5,832 nucleotides of DNA from Bacteroidales bacterium (lineage in GTDB: Bacteria; Bacteroidota; Bacteroidia; Bacteroidales; JAADJA01): assembly GCA_029933495.1 (NCBI GenBank), contig JAOZOC010000228.1, positions 1-5,832 of the forward strand, given 5' to 3'. The notes under the pieces are model-generated. The model was not told the origin of the DNA and did not search any database. It saw only the letters and a program-made list of their open reading frames with translations. Shown here piece after piece: positions 1 to 5,832 of this stretch; the stretch's first letter is position 1, and each line of letters begins with the position of its first letter. The position numbers and the translations under genes were made by a program.

Positions 1-16
1 GATTTGAGAAATGAGA

Positions 17-51
17 GAAATAATAAAGCCCCTGAAAACTCAGAGGCTTTA
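17..51 (-). terminator. Probable intrinsic terminator of the act operon
   Basis: Read on the minus strand, TAAAGCCTCTGA (51-40), a four-base loop GTTT and TCAGGGGCTTTA (35-24) form a 12-bp stem followed by TTATTTC. One internal pair is G-U in the minus-strand transcript; the same pair would be a C-A mismatch if read from the plus strand, which favours minus-strand use. It begins 23 bases after the actF stop. The U tract is only moderate. A plus-strand T run at 58-63 means that a convergent gene beyond the left edge might share it. Confidence 0.7.
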
Positions 52-74
52 AATATCTTTTTTAAAAACACAAG

Positions 75-1250
75 CTAATGTGCTGAATGATGAAGACTTT
101 CGTTTAGGTAAGGATGATTTATTGGAATAAGATTAGCTTTGCTCAGGCAGCGGGCTGTAATAAATATAAATAAACCTGCAAAACCAAGGAAGGTACCAAC
201 CTCAATAAATCCGAAAGTATATTCACCGGTTGCACCTGGCATTATCTCCTCATAAATATCCACATAATGTCCAACAAGGATAATTATTATAACTGCAATT
301 AGAACATTTTTATTTTTTGCAAAGAAATTAGGCAATAAAACAACAAAAGGAATAGCCCAGTTAAGCATAACATTGAGTACAAATAGATTTTGACTTAATC
401 CTCTTCGTGTAATGAAGTATGTTGTCTCTTCAGGAATATTTGCATACCATATAAGCATATATTGAGAGTACCACAGATACCCAAAGAGAATGGCCGGCAT
501 AAAAATATATTTTGAAAAGTCGTGCAGATGTGCCTTGTTAAGGAACTGCATATATCCTTTATTATATAATAAAATAGCAATTAGCACAATAACTGCCGAA
601 CCATGATAAAAGGCTGATATAAAATTTTTAACTGAGAATAATGTGCTAAACCATATAGGTTCCAGGCTCATTAACCAGTCAAAAGCAGCAAATGTGAAAG
701 TTATAGCTAATACAAAGATTAAAATTTTTGAATACAATTCACTCTTGTTGAAATTATCCAAACCACCTTCGATATCCTCTTTCAGTGATAATTTTCTGAG
801 ATATTTTGTCAGGACAACCCAGAGAAGGAAATAAATAACCATCCTTGCTATAAAGAAGGGAACGTTTAGGTATGGTGCTTTATGATGAAGCAAATGGAGC
901 TCGTGTTCGTCAAAAATCCCTGCTTCGTGGGGATTTGTCCAGGAATAGAGGTAATTTATCCCAAATATCATCAAAAGCATAATAATAGCAGCTACAGGAA
1001 TGTAACCGGCCATAGCCTCTGGTATTCTCTTAAATGCAGATGACCAACCCGATTGACTAATATACTGAATGGCAAGAAAAAATGTTGCACCTATTGCAAG
1101 GGCAAGAAAATAATAATTACCGATTAGTATATTGGCCCAGGCCCTTTCAGGATTGCTCATATAGCCAATTATGAAAGTAATAATTCCGATAGCTATCAGT
1201 GCAAAAGAGAAATATTTTAGTTTCGGTGAAAATGTGAACTTTTCTTCCAT
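75..1250 (-). CDS. actF: ActF, second NrfD-like membrane subunit of alternative complex III
   Basis: Integral membrane subunit paralogous to ActC. In known complexes it does not hold the main quinol site and has been proposed to contribute a proton pathway. The protein has 391 residues with about ten helices, near residues 12-30, 44-64, 85-101, 130-148, 175-196, 207-229, 246-268, 287-308, 314-331 and 346-367. Signatures I recognise include HHKAPYLNVPFF (122-133), FAAFDWLMSLEPIWFSTLF (187-205), YLWYSQYMLIWYANIPEET (258-276) and the His-rich C-terminus HPYLNESLHHSAH (379-391). D191 and E350 lie within or beside helices and are candidate proton carriers by inference. The gene starts at the ATG at 1250, 42 bases after the actE stop, with an A/T-rich leader and no Shine-Dalgarno. 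It ends in TAG, and a terminator-like hairpin begins 23 bases beyond. Its place at the end of an act cluster settles the choice between ActC and ActF. Confidence 0.94.
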   Translation of the reverse strand: MEEKFTFSPKLKYFSFALIAIGIITFIIGYMSNPERAWANILIGNYYFLALAIGATFFLAIQYISQSGWSSAFKRIPEAMAGYIPVAAIIMLLMIFGINYLYSWTNPHEAGIFDEHELHLLHHKAPYLNVPFFIARMVIYFLLWVVLTKYLRKLSLKEDIEGGLDNFNKSELYSKILIFVLAITFTFAAFDWLMSLEPIWFSTLFSVKNFISAFYHGSAVIVLIAILLYNKGYMQFLNKAHLHDFSKYIFMPAILFGYLWYSQYMLIWYANIPEETTYFITRRGLSQNLFVLNVMLNWAIPFVVLLPNFFAKNKNVLIAVIIIILVGHYVDIYEEIMPGATGEYTFGFIEVGTFLGFAGLFIFITARCLSKANLIPINHPYLNESLHHSAH

Positions 1251-1292
1251 TTTGAATTATTTTTGTATTAAACAGACAATCTGTAACTTATT

Positions 1293-1844
1293 TTAAAACT
1301 TATTCTTAACGTATGTAATTATTTTCCATCTGTCATCAGGTTTTATCTGACCTCCGTGTGCACCCATTAAACCTGATAACGAGCCCAAAGTAATAATATG
1401 ATAGAGCTCTCCGTCAGGTTTATCCTGAATATAATCACCTGTTAAATCAGTTGGCTTTGCAGTAAAAAGTTTGCTTGTATAGAGGTGTCCATCACCCTTC
1501 CCACTCATCCCATGACAATTGGAGCAAAAAATAAAATATTCGGCTTTCCCTTTATCAATATTACCAGCGTTAGCTTCCATAGGATTAACCAGCTCAAGAC
1601 CTGCTTTCAACTGATCATCATAGGTCTTCTTATATTGATATGGAATCATCTCTCTTGGTACCGTTCCCTCAATAGGTGTTTGCATTGTTCTGCCATCGGG
1701 GAATACCGGATTTGTAGTATATGCATCGTATGGAACGGAATATGCCATATCAGGGAAATATGCTCTCCCCGGATCGTTTGGATCGTGAGTGCATGAACTT
1801 AGCATGATTGCTGAAATAATCAGTATAATAAAACTATATTTCAT
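1293..1844 (-). CDS. actE: ActE, mono-haem cytochrome c lipoprotein subunit of alternative complex III
   Basis: Periplasmic c-type cytochrome of ACIII, expected to be anchored by a lipid and to pass electrons to the oxidase or a soluble carrier. From the ATG at 1844 it has 183 residues. The signal peptide MKYSFIILIISAIMLSSC ends in a lipobox (LSSC, 15-18), so Cys18 should be the lipidated residue. The haem motif is CSNCH (107-111), preceded by a GKAEYFIF stretch and followed by GMSGKGDGH. M160 in the LMGAHG segment is the likely distal axial ligand, and the C-terminal helix DRWKIITYVKNKF is typical of class I cytochromes. The N-terminal region RAYFPDMAYSVPYDAY and PIEGTVPRE resemble family signatures. 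An in-frame TTG at 1880 would add 12 residues and overlap actD by 14 bases. I prefer the ATG because it puts the signal peptide at the start with a short Lys-containing n-region. Confidence 0.93.
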   Translation of the reverse strand: MKYSFIILIISAIMLSSCTHDPNDPGRAYFPDMAYSVPYDAYTTNPVFPDGRTMQTPIEGTVPREMIPYQYKKTYDDQLKAGLELVNPMEANAGNIDKGKAEYFIFCSNCHGMSGKGDGHLYTSKLFTAKPTDLTGDYIQDKPDGELYHIITLGSLSGLMGAHGGQIKPDDRWKIITYVKNKF

Positions 1845-1866
1845 CTTTAATGAATATTTGTTGTTT

Positions 1867-2382
1867 TTACTTTTCGTCAATTTTTATTGCCCCACCATCA
1901 GACAGGATTTTACTTATTCCTTTAATATCCTTATCAGTAAGATCCGGCGATTTGTCTATTAGAATCAAAAATCTGTCATCAGTTATACCCGGATACTGGA
2001 AATGTTCTTTTGCCCCCGGGCCTTTCTTGTCTCTGATAAAAAATGTTAATAATGTTAACAATACTGTAACAAATATTGTCCCGACAAATATTATTACAAC
2101 AAAGGTAAGGCTCAATGATGGTTTTCCTCCGATATTAAGCGGATAATCCACAACAGCAGTATAATAAAGGAACAGGAAAACACCAATAACACCACCAAAC
2201 AGTGCATACAAAAAGGCAGCAATGTTAATGTTGGTTTTCAGATTAAGCTTTTCAAAAATCTCTTCTATTGCAAACGGAGTGATAACATCGGCTATTTCGT
2301 ATCCTTTTTCCTGAATACTATCGATGGATGCAAACAGCTTCTTTTCGTCATCATAAACTCCAATTATTTTAGTATTTTCCAT
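1867..2382 (-). CDS. actD: ActD, DUF3341 two-helix membrane subunit of alternative complex III
   Basis: Small membrane subunit of ACIII with no known cofactor; in structures it contacts the ActC/ActF core, and its role is thought to be structural. The protein has 171 residues. A soluble N-terminal alpha/beta segment (about 1-50, starting MENTKIIGVYDDEKKL and including a TPF motif at 35-37) is followed by helix 1 (about 53-77), the loop YPLNIGGKPS (80-89), helix 2 (about 91-116) and a charged C-terminal tail with TDDRFLI (134-140). The GGKP loop and the TDDrF tail are recognisable signatures of the family. Unusually, helix 2 reads TFVVIIFV (93-100), where I recall relatives having a PAFxPxxFE-type stretch, so the membrane Pro and Glu appear to be absent. 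It starts at an ATG 5 bases after the actC stop. Its TAA lies 22 bases before the preferred actE start. Confidence 0.92.
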   Translation of the reverse strand: MENTKIIGVYDDEKKLFASIDSIQEKGYEIADVITPFAIEEIFEKLNLKTNINIAAFLYALFGGVIGVFLFLYYTAVVDYPLNIGGKPSLSLTFVVIIFVGTIFVTVLLTLLTFFIRDKKGPGAKEHFQYPGITDDRFLILIDKSPDLTDKDIKGISKILSDGGAIKIDEK

Positions 2383-2387
2383 TATAA

Positions 2388-3746
2388 TTAGTTTTTATCA
2401 ATGCTTGTTTCTTTGTTAACCATTTTCAGTTCATTCAATGCCATCATCGGGATATAGCGCATAAACAGAAGAACACCAACTATGAATAGTCCCATAGTAC
2501 CTGCATAAATCAATACTTCAGTTGTTGTAGCACTATATTCAACCCAGTTGGCAGGCAGAAAATCTTTGGCTAATGACGTGACAACAATGTTAAATCTCTC
2601 AAACCACATTCCAATATTAATGATAATTGAAATTATGAACAGCCAGGTAATATTTGTTCTGACTTTCTTAAACCAGAACAACTGGGGGATAATTGCATTA
2701 CAGCTTACCATTGTCCAGAATTGGACGGCATAATCTCCTGTAATCCTGTTATGGAAGAATGTGTACATCTCACCATCCACACCTGAATACCAGGCAATGA
2801 ATATTTCGGTTGCATAAGCTGTACCCATTATTAAACTGATAAATGTCAGTATCTTAGCTATAGCTTCAAGGTGACTATCGGTTACAAAGTCAGCTAGTTT
2901 AAATTCTTTACGGATAATAATCATAAGTGTCATTACCATTGCAAAACCTGAGAAAATGGCACCAATAACAAAGTAGGGAGGAAAGATAGTTGTATGCCAT
3001 CCTGGGAATACACTTGTGGCAAAGTCCATTGAAACTATTGAGTGAACCGCAATTACCAGGGGAGCAGCAAGTCCGCCAACTATCATTGCTGTAACCTCAA
3101 AGCGAAGCCAGGATTTTGCAGTACCAACCCATCCAAAACTCATAATATGAAAAATTTGCTTTTTAATTTTTGATTTTGACCTGTCTCGTACAGTTGCTAG
3201 GTCAGGAATCATACCAAGATACCAGAAAGCTGCCGATGTGAAAAGGTATGTACTAATGGCAACAACGTCCCAGAAAAGAGGTGAATTATAATTAACCCAT
3301 AATCCCCTGGTATTTGGATAAGGCATAATGAAGAAAGCATCCCATATACGTCCCATATGTATCACTGGAAATAAGCCAGCCGCGAGCACAGCAAACACTG
3401 TCATAGCCTCTGCAGCACGATTTATGGAAGTACGCCATTTTTGTCTTAGGACGAGCAGGAATATAGAGAAAGCCGTACCGGCATGTCCGATACCAATCCA
3501 CCATACAAAGTTTATAATGGCCCAGCCCCAGGCAACGCTGTTATTGTTGCCCCATAACCCAATTCCTTTAATTATGGTCTGCCCGATGGCCCATATACCA
3601 GCTAAAAACATAACCGAACCAACAAACATTGCAAAATACCACCATAACGGAGCCTTTTTCTCCTGTGAGGCAAGTACTTCTGAGGTAATGTCGCCATACG
3701 ATTTATTACCTTTAATTAATATTCCTCTGACGTCTTTGTTATACAT
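2388..3746 (-). CDS. actC: ActC, NrfD/PsrC-like quinol-binding membrane subunit of alternative complex III
   Basis: Integral membrane subunit that in solved ACIII structures holds the quinol site next to the nearest ActB cluster. The protein has 452 residues, near the usual family length. About ten hydrophobic helices can be placed near residues 36-60, 78-100, 112-131, 156-180, 217-239, 257-278, 296-320, 340-358, 366-384 and 411-429, matching the NrfD family. Family-like stretches include WWIGIGHAGT (82-91), FPVIHMGR (126-133), SPLFWD (155-160) and AVHSIVSMDFATSVFPGWH (233-251). H130, D160, H235 and D241 are candidate quinol or proton ligands; this is inferred from position, not shown. The ATG at 3746 is the start: the N-terminal soluble arm before helix 1 is typical and no Shine-Dalgarno is visible, only an A/T-rich leader. 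actD begins 5 bases after the TAA, so the two are probably translationally coupled. It is paralogous to ActF but closer to the quinol-oxidising type. Confidence 0.95.
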   Translation of the reverse strand: MYNKDVRGILIKGNKSYGDITSEVLASQEKKAPLWWYFAMFVGSVMFLAGIWAIGQTIIKGIGLWGNNNSVAWGWAIINFVWWIGIGHAGTAFSIFLLVLRQKWRTSINRAAEAMTVFAVLAAGLFPVIHMGRIWDAFFIMPYPNTRGLWVNYNSPLFWDVVAISTYLFTSAAFWYLGMIPDLATVRDRSKSKIKKQIFHIMSFGWVGTAKSWLRFEVTAMIVGGLAAPLVIAVHSIVSMDFATSVFPGWHTTIFPPYFVIGAIFSGFAMVMTLMIIIRKEFKLADFVTDSHLEAIAKILTFISLIMGTAYATEIFIAWYSGVDGEMYTFFHNRITGDYAVQFWTMVSCNAIIPQLFWFKKVRTNITWLFIISIIINIGMWFERFNIVVTSLAKDFLPANWVEYSATTTEVLIYAGTMGLFIVGVLLFMRYIPMMALNELKMVNKETSIDKN

Positions 3747-3815
3747 TGTATTTATGTTTTTTCAATAAAATCTATTCTCTTAATTGCAAAAAATTCATAG
3801 CATAAGATAACTGTA
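3747..3815 (-). other. actB-actC spacer, no clear signal
   Basis: This 69-base AT-rich gap is the longest within the operon. I see no stable hairpin with a U tract, no ORF and no Shine-Dalgarno. A TAGATTTT element loosely resembles the Bacteroidota -7 box (TAnnTTTG), but the only upstream TTTG-like element (TTTTTTG) is about 12 bases away, too close for the usual spacing of around 20. The region is best read as a plain intra-operon leader for actC. Confidence 0.5.
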
Positions 3816-5832
3816 TCAGGATGCAAATTCATCCCTCATTCTTTCACTGTTATTGTTTCCTGTCTCTTCTGTATTTCTTACTTTGGTTAGATATACAACC
3901 GAAGGTAGTGTGTGAAGTTCTTCAAGTAATCCATAAGAACGGTCGTCTTCAAAGCGTTTAGAAATTTTTGAGCCCTTCAGATTTTTGTCACCAAACACAA
4001 ATGCATTAGTCGGACAGGCTTGTACACAAGCCGGTTGAACTTCACCGTCTCTTATTTCACGGCCTTCGTTTTTGGCAATAAGTTTTGTCTCCTGAATTCT
4101 CTGAACGCAGAATGAGCATTTTTCAACAACACCTCTTTCCCTGACAACAACATCAGGATTGAGTACCATTTTACTTATATTATCATTAAAATTATAATCG
4201 AACTCATCATTGTCAATATATCTGTACCAGTTGAATCTTCTAACACGATAAGGACAGTTATTCATACAGTAGCGGGTTCCGATGCAACGGTTATAAGCCA
4301 TAGTATTCAGACCTTCCTTACTATGTGGTGTAGCAGCAACAGGACAAACATTCTCGCAGGGAGCATTGTCGCCATGCTGGCACATTACGGGCTGGTGGAA
4401 CACTTCCGGATTGTCTGATTCAACATTCTTGTCTACCCCATTGCCATCAGTAGAATAATATCTGTCGAGCCTGATCCAGTGCATTATTCTTCTGTTCTTA
4501 ACCTCTTCTTTACCTATAACGGCAACATTGTTCTCTGCCTGACAGGCAACTATACAAGCGTTACAACCAATACATTTATTAAAATCTAAACTTAAACCCC
4601 AACTTGCTCCGGGATGATCAGGGGCAGGATACATTGTAACCAGTTTGTCTTTCAGCTCGTGATGATCTTCATTTCCGGCTTTTGAGTCTTTTTTATATTC
4701 CTTAAAAGTTGTTTCCTTAATAATATGTCTTCCCTCCATTGAATGGTGGGTTTGTGTAGTAGCTAAAGAATAAGTATCACCGGTTTTTTCAATTGTAATA
4801 CCATTTATTTCGTATTGCCTGGTATTATTTTTTAATTGAGAAAGGGGATAGGCATTTTTACCTATTCCATCAGCAACTTTCCCGGCCTTACTTCTTCCAT
4901 AACCAAGGGCAATGGAAACAGTACCTGTAGGTTGTCCTGGTTGAATAAAAACAGGAAGCTCTATTGTCCCGTTAACTTTTACAACATCATCCTGTTCTAA
5001 ACCGAGCTCTTCAGCAAAGTTAGGGGAAATTGCAACAAAGTTATCCCAAACAGTTTTTGAAATCGGGTCAGGAAGCTCCTGTAACCACGGGTTATTTGCA
5101 AAATTACCACAACCTATTGCGATAGTCTCATAAAGTATGGCTTCAATGCCTGTACTTTTTTCTGCTTTTCCTAGTTTATTACCTGCTCTGTCGAAGAATG
5201 TAAAGTCGTAAACCGGACTCTCTTTTGTGTCAGAACCTGGCTCAAACACTCCTCTCTGTAATGTATGATTCCAGAAATCATTGAAAGAGAGGAATTCTGT
5301 TTGTTTTTCGTAAAGATTCTCCTCCCAGAACTTTTGAATGTATGAATGGTAATCTCCTTCTATGCCAGCCCATTTCATAAGACTTGCCTGACCTTGTCTT
5401 GTATCAAAAATCGGCCTTATGGTAGGTTGTGTTAAACTATATAATCCGGTGTATGGCTCAGCATCGTCCCACGACTCAAGAAAATGATTGTCAGGACAAA
5501 CATACTGAGCAAGAGATGAAGTTTCATCATTTTTTTGTGACATTGCAACTGTTAAACCAACTTTTTTAAGTCCGCTGACAAATTTGGCACTGTTATAATA
5601 ATCGTAAGCCGGATTCACATTATACATTAATACTGCTCCAACCTGGCCGTTGTTCATCTCCTTGACAAAAGCCTCAAAATCTCTGTCATCTCCTTGTTTT
5701 GTAAGTAATTCTCTTTCAAATTCAAGCGTGCTGCCAAGATTTGAAAGCAGATAATTAATAGCATTTACAATCGACTGTATGTAAACATCATTTGTGCCTG
5801 AAATTATTAGTGATTTTGAAGGATTGTTTAAT
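3816..5832 (-). CDS. actB: ActB, alternative complex III iron-sulfur/molybdopterin-oxidoreductase-like subunit (5' end beyond window)
   Basis: Peripheral electron-transfer subunit of alternative complex III, carrying electrons from the quinol site toward the haems of ActA/ActE. The frame stays open from the stop (TGA, 3818-3816) to the right edge, giving 671 visible residues. The ATG at 5657 is therefore internal: the 58 upstream codons continue a normal fold (ending DFEAFVKEM). Family members are about 1000 residues, so roughly the first third, including the expected Tat-like leader, is missing. Visible residues 1 to about 340 belong to the molybdopterin-oxidoreductase-like domain, which in this family binds no Mo cofactor. 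Residues about 400-620 are a four-motif ferredoxin domain. Motif I is C420, C423, C426, C430; motif II is C484, G487, C492, C496; motif III is C516, T519, C522, C526; motif IV is C572, C575, C602, C606. T519 fits the known [3Fe-4S] cluster. G487 is unexpected, because a Cys normally stands there. A 69-base spacer without an evident terminator separates it from actC. Confidence 0.95.
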   Translation of the reverse strand, partial: LNNPSKSLIISGTNDVYIQSIVNAINYLLSNLGSTLEFERELLTKQGDDRDFEAFVKEMNNGQVGAVLMYNVNPAYDYYNSAKFVSGLKKVGLTVAMSQKNDETSSLAQYVCPDNHFLESWDDAEPYTGLYSLTQPTIRPIFDTRQGQASLMKWAGIEGDYHSYIQKFWEENLYEKQTEFLSFNDFWNHTLQRGVFEPGSDTKESPVYDFTFFDRAGNKLGKAEKSTGIEAILYETIAIGCGNFANNPWLQELPDPISKTVWDNFVAISPNFAEELGLEQDDVVKVNGTIELPVFIQPGQPTGTVSIALGYGRSKAGKVADGIGKNAYPLSQLKNNTRQYEINGITIEKTGDTYSLATTQTHHSMEGRHIIKETTFKEYKKDSKAGNEDHHELKDKLVTMYPAPDHPGASWGLSLDFNKCIGCNACIVACQAENNVAVIGKEEVKNRRIMHWIRLDRYYSTDGNGVDKNVESDNPEVFHQPVMCQHGDNAPCENVCPVAATPHSKEGLNTMAYNRCIGTRYCMNNCPYRVRRFNWYRYIDNDEFDYNFNDNISKMVLNPDVVVRERGVVEKCSFCVQRIQETKLIAKNEGREIRDGEVQPACVQACPTNAFVFGDKNLKGSKISKRFEDDRSYGLLEELHTLPSVVYLTKVRNTEETGNNNSERMRDEFAS

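Noticed and set aside
1272..1284. Small inverted repeat ACAGA-CAA-TCTGT in the actE-actF spacer
   Set aside because: The stem is only 5 bp with a 3-base loop and no U tract; it is likely chance in a 42-base AT-rich gap, and too weak to call an operator or terminator.
1850..2146. 98-codon plus-strand open frame opposite actD
   Set aside because: Antisense shadow of ActD; its sequence shows no family signature.
3328..3768. 146-codon plus-strand open frame opposite actC
   Set aside because: It lies antisense to a clear membrane protein gene, has no recognisable domain, and its composition is what reverse-frame reading of an NrfD gene gives.
5655..5657. ATG at 5657 as the start of ActB
   Set aside because: The frame is open for 58 more codons to the window edge with plausible domain sequence, and a start here would cut into the molybdopterin-oxidoreductase-like domain.
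3816..5832. A molybdenum enzyme with its own substrate, such as polysulfide or tetrathionate reductase
   Set aside because: The fusion of the Mo-like and ferredoxin domains, the CIGTRYC motif, and the neighbours actC-actD-actE-actF identify ActB, whose Mo-like domain carries no cofactor.
1..5832. A new defence, mobile or CRISPR system
   Set aside because: There are no repeats, transposase, integrase, nuclease or array; all coding space is one respiratory operon of known type.

Overview
The window carries most of an alternative complex III (ACIII, MFIcc) operon from a bacterium that is probably a member of the Bacteroidota. All genes lie on the minus strand, so transcription runs from high to low coordinates. 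The gene order is actB (5' end outside the window), actC, actD, actE, actF. The lineage call rests on several observations: AT-rich coding sequence, A/T-rich leaders without a clear Shine-Dalgarno before the starts, ActB as a fusion of a molybdopterin-oxidoreductase-like domain with a four-cluster ferredoxin domain, and protein signatures resembling Bacteroidota ActB/ActC/ActF. It is an inference, since no marker gene is present.

Layout from transcription start side to end: 5832-3816 is the C-terminal 671 residues of ActB; 3815-3747 is a 69-base spacer; 3746-2388 is ActC (NrfD-like, about ten membrane helices); after a 5-base gap, 2382-1867 is ActD (DUF3341, two helices); after 22 bases, 1844-1293 is ActE (mono-haem cytochrome c lipoprotein); after 42 bases, 1250-75 is ActF (second NrfD-like subunit). 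A hairpin that fits an intrinsic terminator follows at 51-24. Apart from short spacers the window is fully coding. ActA (the multihaem subunit normally encoded before actB) would lie beyond the right edge.

Together these proteins form a membrane complex that oxidises menaquinol or ubiquinol, passes electrons through the Fe-S clusters of ActB and the haems of ActA/ActE, and delivers them to a cytochrome c or directly to a terminal oxidase. It replaces the cytochrome bc1 complex.

This is a known system, not a new one. The most notable point is in ActB: the second cysteine of the second ferredoxin motif is glycine (codon 4371-4373). This is in addition to the threonine at the second position of motif III, which fits the [3Fe-4S] cluster known in this family. 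Other points are an ActD whose second helix seems to lack the family's usual Pro and Glu, an ActE start best moved to the ATG at 1844, and a terminator directly after actF, where oxidase genes often follow.
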